From Schistocerca nitens (lineage: Eukaryota > Arthropoda > Insecta > Orthoptera > Acrididae): 64,000 nucleotides of DNA. Below the pieces are notes generated by a model, which was not told where the DNA came from, made no database searches, and saw only the letters and a list, made by a program, of their open reading frames with translations. Where the stretch lies: contig NC_064621.1 of assembly GCF_023898315.1 (NCBI RefSeq), forward strand, positions 132,368,521 through 132,432,520, given 5' to 3'. The position numbers and the translations under genes were made by a program. Positions 1-11,559 of this stretch are shown here, one piece after another (the first letter of the stretch is position 1; every line of letters starts with the position of its first letter).

Positions 1-157
1 CGGTGGAACCCGATAACATTCATACTCAGGTATTTCTGAAGAGCAAACTTCCAACTTCAGAAACATAGTAACCCAAGAATCATAATATCTCTATCTAAAA
101 AAGTAAAACTTACGGAATAAAAATTTTATTATGTTTATGAACTGATCTGTGTTTTTG

Positions 158-358
158 GCAGGCCAGTGTGGCCTAGCGGTTCTAGGCGCTTCAGTCTGGA
201 ACCGCGCGACCGCTACGGTCGCAGGTTTGAATCCTGCCTCTGGCATGGATGTGTGTGATGTTCTTAGCTTAGTTAGGTTTAAGTAGTTCTAAGTTCTAGG
301 GGACTGATGACCTCAAATGTTAAGTCCCATAGTGCTCAGAGCCATTTGAACCATTTTT
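158..358 (+). mobile_element. tRNA-derived SINE, family A
   Basis: The 5' part is a tRNA-like head of the Leu/Ser kind, with an A-box-like stretch (GGCCTAGCGGTTCTAGGCG) and a B-box-like GGTTTGAATCC. It is followed by the family tail (TTAGTTAGGTTTAAGTAG, GGGGACTGATGACC, GAGCCATTTGAACC). Flanks at 148-157 and 359-368 match at 9 of 10 positions, consistent with a target-site duplication made by LINE machinery. It is one of ten family A copies in the window. Confidence 0.9.
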
Positions 359-2344
359 TGTATTTTTGTTCGTAGAGATGTTACGGATATTACGGTTCTT
401 GTGATAATGTGTGGCTGAACATGGGAGCTTCTCCTTATCAAACTCGCCGGCTCTAATGTAACCAGACTTTAACGTGCTTTTGTAAATGTGATTTAGCGGA
501 ATATTAATCTCTGAAATTTTTAACTGAAAATTATTTTCTCAACAGCTTACTTGGTTGTCTTTTAAATATTACACCTGTTTTCATATGTGAGTTGACTGTG
601 TTTGTAACATATGACAACTGTACATCTTTCTTTCTTAAAGATGTTACCGATACAATTGTCCCGAAAGAAAAACCCAAAATGTGGATGACTGGGTGGGGAT
701 CGAAACGGCTTTCCTGCTTAAGGAGGGTGCGTAAAAATGCCATTCACTCAACTAATACTGCATCAAGGGAAAGGAGTTACATTAACACCATAGATTTCAC
801 TATGTGGCCTTTCGCATGCAGAATTTGCTGTTAGAATAGACTATAATTATGTGCTAATAGATTATTTTCCCATAGTCCCCTTCATCAGAGTTGATGCAGA
901 TGAATAAATTACATGTATTCCATTCTGGAATATGTTGAGCCGCGTGATCAAATATAAGAAATTTAACTAGGTTTTAGGAAACTATTGCTAGTCCTTTTTA
1001 TCTGTTTGTTCGAAACCTGAAGTAATTGCTCATACGAGTACACGATGACAAATTGGCGACCTGCCAACACCGCCTCAAGAGATGAAAAAGATCAGAATGG
1101 TAAAGGACGACTGACGGTGACTGGACAAATGCAACAGTCGACACCCTATGCAGATCAGAACGCGTGGCAAGCGAACAAATAAATGCGAGAGATGTTTGAG
1201 CAAGAAGATTTCAGACTTGTTGAATACGAGACTGAAGTAAACTCTTTCATGGATTTTTCAGCAAATTTCGAACGGTTTAGAAAAATTAAGCAAATGTTCT
1301 GGGCCATTTGTACCTATGACTGGAAGCTACAGTCCATAAATTCTGACCAGAAAGTAGCCAAAGGCAGAAGAGCGAAGCCAGCGTTCCTGCATCAGTATGA
1401 AGGAGGGAACTCTGTTTCACCTGCCAGGAAGAATGTGAATCCAGTTTTGTGTTAATGTTGATGTTGTTCTTTTAAAATATTAAATCGCCTTGCATACACC
1501 CATTTATACTGTATTATGAACGGAAAGTTGTGCTTGAGTGGCTACATGTTCCTTAGTGCTTAACCGTAACAGGCAACGTAACTTATGTTATTCACTAACT
1601 CATCTTTTGGTGGTGGGCAGGCTGGAAACACTTCAAACGGTGGAAAGAGTCAATCAGATTCGTTTCGTCAACATCATATCTGTATATCACAATAAGCGCT
1701 TATACCGCGAGAATTCTCAACACACATCTTTCAGTTAAGTCAATAATATGGCTCTGGAGGAGAAATGAGCCAATCTGTTCCCATATTTCGCTTGAGAAAG
1801 CCTTATCAGTTGCTTACTTTTTCCCGAAAATTGCCATTAGTGGACTGACGAGAGGATGAATGTGTTTCAAAAGCTTTCGGCGGGCAGCCAGAGTTCGTAG
1901 ACAAGTAGGTTAGACTTGCCAACTTAACCTGGTCGAAGGGAAAAGTAGAGAGCGGCTAGTTCTGTAAGGTTGGCCGCTCGACTCTCACCTCCACCTCTCT
2001 GAGGGTGGGAGACCGTTCGTCCACGTGATTTTCATGTCACTCTTACGGCGAATTTTGTAAATGGAAGATTGTTCCAGTGAGCGGTACGGTTAAGGTATCG
2101 CGATTATGTAGCTTAACTCGCACTTGTGTTTGATCTTCTTTATTTCAGTTAGTTTAGATACGGAATTGATTTGTGATCTTTCTTTTTGGGGTTTATTTTA
2201 CTTAATTTTGCGTGTTGGGTGGAACTGAGTGTAATGTGATTGCTTTATTCCTATCAACACGTGTGAACTTTGGTCATAGTGGTAGGTTCTCATGAGCTGC
2301 CTAACTCATATTTGGGTTGTATATCCTCTAACAAATCATATTAT
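359..2344. other. Unassigned AT-rich spacer
   Basis: No recognisable gene or repeat family. Short open frames occur (for example 592-834 and 1183-1455 on the plus strand), but none shows a domain or unusual composition. A small GC-richer patch with self-complementary GAGCGGC/GGCCGCTC lies near 1950-1985. Confidence 0.5.
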
Positions 2345-2356
2345 AAATCGTGTTCT

Positions 2357-2540
2357 GGAATGAGATTTTCACTCTGCAGCGGAGTGTGCGCTGATATGAA
2401 ACTTCTTGGCAGATTAAAACTTTGTGCCGGACCGAGACTCGAACTCGGGACCTTTGCCTTTCGCGGGCAAGTGCTCTACCAACTGAGCTACCCAAGCACG
2501 ACTCACGGCCTGTCCTCACAGCTCTACTTCCGCCAGTTTC
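2357..2540 (-). mobile_element. tRNA-derived SINE, family D
   Basis: Read on the minus strand this has a tRNA-like head with an A box (TAGCTCAGTTGGTAGAGC) and a B box (GAGTTCGAGTCTCGG). A tail follows containing CTGCCAAGAAGTTTCA and CACTCTGCAGCGGAGTG read on the opposite strand. A perfect 12-bp duplication (AAATCGTGTTCT) flanks it at 2345-2356 and 2541-2552. It is not a functional tRNA gene: the acceptor ends do not pair and it is embedded in repeat tail sequence. The same family occurs at 5131-5435. Confidence 0.88.
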
Positions 2541-2552
2541 AAATCGTGTTCT

Positions 2553-5130
2553 ATATTCATTGCTCTTTTATCTGCATAGTTATGTCTTATTTTGCAAGTT
2601 TTGTCCGTTAGACCAGTATCCCATACTTCTTCTTCTTCTTCTGGTCTTCTACACCATTTGTGTGCAGTGAGCTCTAATAGAAAGGGAAATGATTGTAATA
2701 ATAATTATACGTGTAGCCACTCTAGTGCTGTCACTTTGCCAAATGAGCTACAACAGCTACATTCTGATCAGAAGGAATTTGTCCAACCACATCTTTCCAC
2801 AGCTACATAAAGAAACACCTAGCCATTTTTTCTGTCATTCAGTTTGACGATGATACAAGAAGAAGAAGATATTGGCTGTAATGAGAAAGAAGTTCCACCA
2901 TTCTCACGTTAAGCATTCAGTGTTTTGTATTAACTTATTTTCATTTCACAGCACAACATGGGGATGCTGCTGCGGCATTCTAAGAATTGTACTGAAGATA
3001 CTGTCAGTGATTATGAAGTAAATAGTTCCAAATGAGTGACATTGTAATGAGAGATAAGGAAAACAATCCACAGTTTGTGATAATACACATTTTATTCAGC
3101 AATCTTACTTCACATGCACTACATCATCATAAAAATATCCAACAGTTTAGCTTTTACAGTATTTAGCAAATAACAGTTTATTGTATTCACAAAATTTTGC
3201 GAATATTTGCCTCAAATTGATAGGGCATTACTAAACTCAGGTATTCCATCTATAAATTTGGCACGGATTGACTCCATACTGACTGTAGTCGACGCTGGCA
3301 CTGCATTGATACATGAACTAAAGCACTCTTGTAAATCATCTACATGTACACTGCACACATAAAGATAGTTCACATCGTCATTGTATAAAGCTTGACTACA
3401 TGGTAGCCATCGCTGCATTCTCTCTGACAAAAGAAATATCACCACCCTTAATCCAAATGAGTTCACTTCAGTGAAGTGCTTTAAATAAATGGATCAGTCT
3501 CCATATTTCACCCTTGATGTGAGAGATAGCACCAGGCAAGCTCAGTAAATGTTCTGGGCAGACTGAGGTGGGTCAACTACAGAGATAACTACAATCTGCA
3601 GAATGATGTATGGTATTAGATCACATAGTTCTTTCCATTTGGTCTCAGTAAACAGCTATTTGGCACTCTTCATCGGATTTTCGATCTACTTCACCACACG
3701 CCAGTCACTGTCTGCTGCTTCTATGCCTACATTCAGATGCTTTGAGCCACTAACAGATAAACTGTACGTGGAAGAGAATAGCATTAGCTTGCAGGGAAAA
3801 ACTGGTATCTTGTCATTATCAAATTAATTATTTTGACATCATCATTGATATCGACATTGCCACGTCTACACCAGGGGGCAAGGGGAGGGGTTTGTAGGGG
3901 GTCCCCCATCTTGCATAAATCAACACAGTCCCAGAAACAGTTTATTCCCCTACTAACTACACATTAAAGACCTCTATTACATTTTCCATTGCACAACGAA
4001 TGTTTTGTCTGCTACCTAGTATTGCGTTAACCCTGCTGTTCTGCTCTTTTTTTATGTATAAACGTACTGTTTGGATCAATATCACCTGACATTAAAATAC
4101 TGAACAAACACAAATTTTTCATATAGATATTGACATGGTTATCACCAATATGTTGTTGAAAATGATAATAATAATAACAGTAATATTCAAAATTTATTTT
4201 AAAAGTATTCCTTTAATAATAACTGTAATAATAATAATAATAATAACACCCAGAAATTTATTTGAGAAAATTTCTTATTTTAATATTGACATAGGGTAAT
4301 GCATCCTTCTTATCAAGCATTATACTGTATTTCTTTTAATGATTGTTTGTTGCTTTACTTATTGCAGTTTGGACACAAGTAGTCAATTAAATATCTACAA
4401 AATCATGTATCTGAAGCGACTGCTTTCAATTTTTTGGGCAGCATTAATAATTATTGTCTAACTTTTATTCTTATCGTAACTGTTACATGTTTTGTAAACA
4501 TATTTATTACATTTTTCACACAATGTGTTTTACTGTCATTGCTTTCTGGACACACCTTGCAGGGTGCATGTTTAACATATTTTCTTATTGCCACTGTTTC
4601 TGACAAGCTTGCCGCATCTTCATGATTTTGGATGCACATGAACTTCCACAGAAAATCTTCTGTTCTTGGAAAAGGGTACTTAGTACAATGTGTTTTGCTA
4701 CCGATCAGTTTCCAAATTTCTGACCATCAATATGTGACCTACTATGTCACTTTGAAGCACTGTACCAATATAATATTTGAAATGAACTTTTTGCGTCACC
4801 TATTCATCTGGTTGCATACCTGGCAACTCATGATGTACTCTTGATGATATTCGAAGCTGATACGCGGTCACGTCGTCGGTGTAGGTGTTATTGGAGTTCT
4901 GTATTCCCATCTGTAAAAATAAAAGATTGTACATTATTTTCTTGAGGCTGTAGACTTCCGTATCTGTCATCAGAGCGCTTGCTTTCACAAGTACCAGTTC
5001 CATTATCTTCAGATGCAGAAGCTGTTCCTTCATCTGTAGAGGAATTCCCTAATTCTCCCAACTGAGCATTAGTCAGTCATTTAAGTCAGTCATCAAAGTA
5101 GCTCGTACAGTGCTACCAGACCAGATAGAA
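2553..5130. other. Unassigned AT-rich spacer with ATA microsatellite
   Basis: No recognisable coding sequence. Two ATA/ATT microsatellite blocks lie at about 4161-4180 and 4214-4247. A short G-rich patch (CAAGGGGAGGGG to GGGGGTCCCCC) lies at about 3876-3908. The small open frames here show no family resemblance. Confidence 0.5.
4161..4247. repeat. ATA trinucleotide microsatellite, two blocks
   Basis: Runs of ATAATAATA at 4161-4180 and 4223-4247 are separated by AT-rich sequence. Confidence 0.9.
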
Positions 5131-5435
5131 AGTCATTCTGGAAACATCCCCCAGGCATTCTGGAAACATCCCCCAGGCTGTGGCTAAGCCATGTCTCCGC
5201 AATATCCTTTCTTTCAGGAGTGCTAGTTCTGCTGGGTTCGCAGGAGAGCTTCTGTAAAGTTTGGAAGGTAGGAGACGAGGTACTGGCAGAAGTAAAGCTG
5301 TAAAGCTGTGAGTACCGGGCGTGAGTCGTGCTTCGATAGCTCAGTTGGTAGAGCACTTGCCCGCGTAAGGCAAAGGTCCCGAGTTCGAGTCTCGGTCCGG
5401 CACACAGTTTTAATCTGCCAGGAAGTTTCAATAAA
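5131..5435 (+). mobile_element. tRNA-derived SINE, family D (longer copy)
   Basis: Same family as 2357-2540, opposite strand. It keeps more 5' sequence: a 22-bp unit beginning CATTCTGGAAAC is present twice in tandem at about 5134-5178. The tRNA-like portion is at about 5331-5403, with a clear A box (TAGCTCAGTTGGTAGAGC) and B box (GAGTTCGAGTCTCGG). The tail is TTTAATCTGCCAGGAAGTTTC. I did not find a clear target-site duplication. Confidence 0.85.
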
Positions 5436-7458
5436 AACTCAGTTAAATGAAAAGTGCTTAACGATTGCTTTGAAAAAGCAAGAAGTAAGCACGTGGTAAT
5501 GAATGTAGTGATTTTATTTATTGTTCAGGATAAGCTGGAAAAGTTGGCACGACAAAAATTATTATTACAATAAAATATAATAGAAAATTGAAAAATAGTT
5601 AACATAAAGTAATGTTAGTGTCATGTCATTATGACAAATATAACTTCTGAGATTTGTAACCAAACTACTTAATGTATTTTAAAATATGTTTATAGAAGTG
5701 TTGTTCATACATTTTTGAGATGCACTCAGCAACTTCCATAAAGTTATGTTGGTATTTAAGTAATGAGAAATGAAATTTATAAACGTTTCGGGTATTGTAG
5801 TGTCGAACTTAACAATTGGGATAATAACATTCAGATTTGGTAATTGTTCATTCATGGGTCAAAAATTTTGTGTAACAAGGGGAATATCTTCAGATCATTA
5901 ATACTGACGTCATTCCCATTATGTACTCTGTTGTAGGTCAAAAAGATAGTAAACGGTTTTGAAATTTACTGCCTAGTTCAAGCTACAGGTTGGCCATTCA
6001 TTTAAGCAGGTGAATGGGGTCATAGGTAATCGGTCTGTTTCCTGTTACTATCTAAGCTCGAGCTCTGCGTCCAGTGAGGTGGACCCATCAACATATTAAA
6101 ACCTGAACTTCGTTGCTTTCATCTACGCTCTAGTGTAGCATTTAACAATGAGGCTGTAGAACATACTAGGTGTTTTGAGCTGAACAGGAAAATGAGCACG
6201 AGATAAATCAAGCGAAAAAAATAATAACAATAAATAAACAATAAAGCAATAAAAAACAGTCGTTCGGGAATTAAAAGTGACACCCAGTGAGGGTAAGGTA
6301 CACAGTAATACGACAACAGCATTCAAGTAAAAGCCGGTTAGTAACTAAGTTAAGGGTGTTAATTTTATATTAGCATTGTTTGCTAGTTACTGTTGGGATA
6401 AGCAGCTTGTGTCCGTTCAGTTTATCTATTAAATGAAGAACAAAGAGAATAATTGTGGAATATTGAAATTCTCAATATTAGTACTATCGATGTTGAGTGG
6501 AGCTTTGTGAATTTATTTGCCAAGGTGGAAGATGCAAAACTACTAAAAAACGAACTACCAGTTAAAGATACAAATATGCATCAAATCGCTCAGTTCAAAG
6601 GGTTTCAAAAGCTACACTGATTAAATTTGTGTATTTTTAATTAATGTTCAGTCTCTTTAAATTTACGAATTATCAATGCCACCTTAATAATAATGTGTTT
6701 CCAAATGTCCGTGAGATCGGGCCGATGGACGCATGTACGTCTTTCTTTTGCAGTATCACGGAGTACTACAGGATCTACTGTCACCTAATCAGAGTTCGCC
6801 GATATATATTGGCGAAGGGACCGCGGGTAAGAGCGATGGCAGAGGCTAATATGATACAGCTCCAACTCCAGAGTATCACAAAATTTGAATCTAGATCTCA
6901 TCCGTCACCTTCGTGCGTTTATTTCGTGAAAGCCTGCGCGTCTGTTAGGCCAACGTTAGGGATCATTGAGCGCCGAAATATAAGTAGCGTGCTGCGACTC
7001 TGAGGGAGCTCTCTCCTATGATAATGAGAGCGGCATATAAGAGGGGCCTGCGGCTGATGGAAGCTCTCAGCCCGTCAGGATTTCAAAAAATTTGTGATTC
7101 ATGTTCCTGAGAAGCTTCAAAGCGAACGCGGAGCGCCCGGGCGAAACACAGCGCTCTCCCGTCTCTCGTCTTGTCATGCGTGACGACCGCGAGCGGTGCG
7201 TGAAAGCCTTTGTCTCCGCAGAGAATCCGTCAGCGAGAGGCGGAGGTTACTTAACACACGTAGCCGTAATGGTACTGGGAGCGCTTTGCGGCTGAGGGCA
7301 CTTGACATGCCGCATCACCTGACTGCAGGATAAAAGTGTACTTTGTTCCGGGGTGATTTTGCATACAAAATGACCGTTCACAATGTTGCACAACGCATTA
7401 TCTCTGTCAGTCCTCTGCAGACCTTAAACTTGTATTTAAAATTTATTGTTGTAAAGTT
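5436..7458. other. Unassigned spacer; GC-richer segment near 6.7-7.3 kb
   Basis: Mostly AT-rich without recognisable genes. From about 6780 to 7320 the composition turns GC-richer, with two TATA-like strings (ATATAAGTAG near 6978 and CATATAAGAGGGG near 7034) and a near-palindrome CGCCGATATATATTGGCG near 6799. This could be an LTR or promoter fragment, but no partner copy or coding sequence supports it. Confidence 0.4.
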
Positions 7459-7470
7459 CTCGTTAAAGAG

Positions 7471-7687
7471 CCGTGCGGGATTAGCCGAGCCGTCTGAGGC
7501 GCTGCAGTCATGGACTGTGCGGCTGATCCCGGCTGAGGTTCGAGTCCTCCCTCGGGCATGGGTGTGTGTGTTTGTCCTTACGATAATTTAGGTTAAGCAG
7601 TGTTTAAGATTAGGGACTGATGACCTCAGCAGTTAAGTCCCATATGATTTCATACACATTTGAACTTTTTTTTTTTTTTTTTTTGAA
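7471..7687 (+). mobile_element. tRNA-derived SINE, family C, with poly-T end
   Basis: tRNA-Leu-like head (GGGATTAGCCGAGCCGTCTG, then GAGGTTCGAGTCCTCC as B box). The tail resembles that of family A (GGGACTGATGACCTCAGCAG, TTAAGTCCCATA, CACATTTGAAC) and ends in a run of T. A perfect 12-bp target-site duplication (CTCGTTAAAGAG) lies at 7459-7470 and 7688-7699, fixing both ends. A second, 5'-truncated copy is at 53306. Confidence 0.92.
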
Positions 7688-7855
7688 CTCGTTAAAGAGA
7701 TAATTTCTCGATCATAAGGATTTATAATTTAGTCGTACTCCTTCTTTTCTTTGACTTTATGGGATTATTTATCCACTGCTATCTTGTTTGAATATTAAGT
7801 ATTTTACTGGATCATTATAATGGATATTTAGTTAATACTTTCATTTAAGCTTAGG

Positions 7856-8550
7856 TGAAACGTCCCCTTAGAAAAATTATAGATGACTGTGCTGATAAAC
7901 CTCTTACATTATTTGATTTTCAAACAGCTGAGCAGAACTGAATGTACTCAGACATTACTCTCTTTACTTATTCTGATCAACACTAAACTGACACACAATA
8001 TTTTTAGCGCAACGCAATCTGACTTTTAATAATCCCTACAAAAGAATGGCCCTGTCTAACAATAACCTATACCTTTCATGAATCACTTACCTCACAAAAA
8101 TCTTCGCTACTCAAACTACTGCAATACAGCGAGCGCCACTACTGCCAGCTAAATAAAAGATTCAAACTACTGAAGGCACTAACTACTGATAGGCATAGTT
8201 AGCAAATGAAAGATTTTGATAGAGAACAAACAATGTATTTACCTTAATAGTGTTCAAAAGTCATAATATATAGCAGTTCATGACATCCAGTCTTACAGAC
8301 TTACTGTCTCTGAGGACACAAGTCCAGACCATCCCCACTCAAAACTCCGCCATTTCTGTCCCTACATCACCACTGCTGGCGGCTCACCTCCAACTGCGCA
8401 ACGCTACGCGTTGTTAACAGCCAACTGCCCAACACTACAATAGCAAACAGCAATGAAAACCAGCCACAGACTGCACACAGCACAGCCAGTGATTTTCCTA
8501 CAGAGCGCTACGTGGCGTTACCAATATAAAACCTAAACAGCCTACTTACA
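7856..8550 (-). mobile_element. Solo LTR-like repeat (TG...CA)
   Basis: On the minus strand it begins TGTAAGTAGGCTGTTTAGG and ends GGGGACGTTTCA. The copy at 50798-51353 matches over most of its length. TG...CA termini, 0.55-0.7 kb size and the 4-bp duplication at the other copy fit a solo LTR of a retrotransposon. Here the flanks are TAGG and CAGG, an imperfect 4-bp match. No internal gag-pol lies beside it. Confidence 0.7.
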
Positions 8551-8554
8551 CAGG

Positions 8555-10300
8555 AGATATCACTATTGTTACTTATTTTCAAGGTATACCGTAATTACGA
8601 TGCCATGACGTAATTTTCAAACAAGTTACCAAGCATTATCTTTCTTAACTAAAGGAAAATGTACATATTTCAGACTTTAATCGATATTTCACTGTTTACC
8701 TTAAGGGCTTCGGGGCTTCGTTTGGTTCCGTGGCTGGTATAGTATTACGCTGTCTGCGGTGCACAGCATACGTTATTCGGCTAGTGATCAGCATCAAAGT
8801 TTTTGTTTATAGTTTCACTTTTAAACAATTAGTAGAAAAGTTCAGTCATTCAGAATAAGTTGCAGGCGTTATTTTACATAACCACGTGTCGACAACGAAA
8901 CCACACCACTACCTGAAATACAGAAATTATGAATTCAGACTACATTATCATCTACAAATTACTACGTATGGTAAACAGAGTGGCAATGTTCGGCACGATT
9001 AACAAATATGTCTTTCCTCAGTCAGAGACAATGGCTAAAAGTAATGCACAATAGATCACATTCTGCAAGAAGCTATCGACCAAGCGAAGAGCAACAGTGA
9101 CAATAACGTGTGCAGATACAATCTTAGTTGTCACTTCTTATCAAGCATTTACTTTCACTAGCACATGTTGGAAAATATATTTAGACATATTACACGTCCT
9201 TACACATCTGCTTTCCATCTGAGATTAGTCCATGAGTGGTGAAAGAAAACACGTAATACATAATGCAGCTAGTCAAAAATAATATTTTCGGTGAGTAGTA
9301 GCACGCAATGGATTGATTATACCACACTATTTTTAGTTGATCCGCTGAGCTGTATCTAGCAAGATATTGTTTCTTTTTGGGATGGAATGATGTACTTTCC
9401 TGTGTAACTTCACAGCCGTCAAGTAATATGACGAGAGTTATCATTTCAAATTTAATGCTTTACAAAATCTGATAGATGACCTAAATTTTGGGCCCAATTC
9501 TATTTCCAGAGTCAATTAAACATATTGATGGGACACGAACTGTACCACGCTGGCAGACAGCGAATCCAGGTGTAGCATACTTCCGATCTATTTTGCGTGA
9601 TAATGAATTGCAAACATCAGCACAAGTTATATTACATCATGAGAACAACTTATTTTTCCACAAAGGTTTACAGTATTTGCTTTATTACCCACAGTATAAA
9701 AAAGGAAAGGAAAAAGGTCATTTAACAATGAAGCAAAATATTCACCCCTTAGTGTACTTTTACTTACTGAAACTTATCATCTCACACACTCAGATACCAC
9801 ATATCCATTCCTAAGTAACAAAAGAGTGAATTAAAAGGTACCATCAGGAGAATGATATGCTTTTAACGTAAATACACTATAAGGCAGTATATTTTATTAA
9901 CAGTAAAACGAAAAGATACTGCAAGACCAGTACATGAATAAGTGCTTCTCAAAGCGATCAATTAATCTGTAATTAGTCTAATCTTGTATTCGCGGTCTGT
10001 ACGGCAGTGATATGTACGGGACGGCGTTTATCCCCAAAGTGCGCAGTTATTGCTGGTTGTTGAAACCACGTAAGTAGGATACTACGTACTGCCCGACTCT
10101 GTATACGTTCAATATACCTCGTAGTTTTTAACTGGCATCAGTCTCTCACACTTGAGCAATTTTCTAGGGTGGTTCGGACTATTTTAGTTTAAGTCCTCCC
10201 GGTTTTGGTCAGTTGAATTTTCCTGTAATTCTACCAATGAGCCGCAGTCTGCCAACTGCTCCACCTTCCACTAAGCCTATGAGATCGTTGCGTTTCATAC
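8555..10300. other. Unassigned AT-rich spacer
   Basis: I see nothing recognisable. Open frames at 9190-9444 (minus) and 9488-9814 (plus) have no motif and AT-driven composition. Confidence 0.5.
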
Positions 10301-10312
10301 TCCCAGAAATTC

Positions 10313-11010
10313 TTACGCCCAGCTGTTTGTATGAGCTGATTGATTCCCTTTGACTTTATAGTGGTACGATACTATTGCGTTTTTGGAAGTGCACAATTTT
10401 ATATTTCTGAGCGTGTAAAGCATGTTGCCAATCTTATCAACACGTAGAAATCTAAATAAGACTGGACTCAGTATTAGTGCAGCTTTCGCTAGACAGTGAA
10501 TCATTACAATTAACTGCATCATCTGAAAAGGTCTGAAGTAGCTAGGTCTGCATGTCAGGTCATTAACACAACATACGAACTGCAAGGGTCCCTACACACT
10601 CCCCTGGAGCAAGCCTGCAATCACTTTTATGTCTTGAAATGACTCTGCATCCACCATAATATCCGCATTCCAGATACAAATGTCGTCAAACACATCATAG
10701 GACAGTACTTTTTGATAGTCGTTGGTGTGGTTCTGGTGTGGTGCTTTTGGTAAATCAAGCAATACTTCATTCACCGATTTAGTCCAAGATTATAAAACAG
10801 ATGATTTAAAATTATAGGCTGTGCTTTTCAGGATCACTTGTGCAACCCTTCTTGTAGACGTTTGTGACCTGTGCTTTCTCAGATCGAATGGGTACACCTT
10901 TTGAACTTACAGAATATCATGTAAATCATGATCAAACGAGGGGCTAACTCAGTCGTGAAATCTGTAAAGAATCTGATAGAGATTCCATCTGGTCCGAAAG
11001 TCTGGCTCAT
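10313..11010 (-). pseudogene. LINE reverse transcriptase relic
   Basis: Read on the minus strand, a GPDGIS block near 11000-10970 is followed in another frame by VTNVYKKGCTSDPEKHSL and then by GLLQGSV-stop-GPLQFVCCVNDL (about 10610-10560). This is the order of non-LTR RT blocks (PDGI, P+YKKG, GxPQGSxLGPLLF). At least one in-frame stop (TAG) and several frameshifts make it dead. The catalytic FADD box is not legible. The clade cannot be assigned securely; it is more decayed than the CR1-like copies at 12 and 28 kb. Confidence 0.65.
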
Positions 11011-11140
11011 TTTAATTTTCAGTTGCGCCCCAACTCACCAGACAATGTCACTAGTCAGTGCGGTGCTGCGAGGATTGAATTGCCGCACTACTTGTAGATC
11101 CTGCTAATAAAGGAACACATGAATAGGAAGTGTAGTAAGG

Positions 11141-11334
11141 TTCAAATGGCTCTGAGTACTATGGGACTTAAATTCGAAGGTCGTCAGTCCCCTGGTGCTT
11201 AGAACTACTTAAACCTAACTAACCTACGGACATCACACACATCCATGCCCGAGGCAGGATTCGAGCCTGCGACCGTAGTGGTCGCACGGTTCCAGACTGT
11301 AGCGCCTAGAATCGCTCGGCCACCTAGGCCGGCG
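11141..11334 (-). mobile_element. tRNA-derived SINE, family A
   Basis: Complete minus-strand copy with tail, B box (GGTTCGA-type, here GGCTCGAATCC) and A box. A perfect 12-bp duplication AGTGTAGTAAGG lies at 11129-11140 and 11335-11346. Confidence 0.93.
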
Positions 11335-11559
11335 AGTGTAGTAAGGCTGCTTATACTTTGTTACTCTCAATTTCGGATCTGTCAGGTGTGTATGAACAAT
11401 GACTTTGGTTTCACTGAGTGACTCAACGTATTTCTTTGCATTTTCTGAGAGGTCTTCAGACGAGATGCTATTACGGATGCCGCTTATGACTTCAGGGAGT
11501 GTCATTTTGATAGCAAAAACGCGTTTCTACATCTACAACCATACTCCGCAAGCCACCTG

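Noticed and set aside
301..320. CTGATGA in the SINE tail as a hammerhead core
   Set aside because: No GAAA box or stem II follows at the required spacing; it occurs in all copies as part of the tail.
2270..2611. 113-codon plus-strand open frame
   Set aside because: It runs through a family D SINE; the tRNA-like part explains the open frame. No domain.
5331..5403. Possible functional tRNA gene (good A and B boxes)
   Set aside because: Acceptor ends do not pair, and it is embedded in a SINE with tail and relatives elsewhere, so it is a SINE head.
5093..5431. 112-codon minus-strand open frame
   Set aside because: Antisense translation of the family D SINE, sharing its peptide with the frame at 2270-2611 for that reason.
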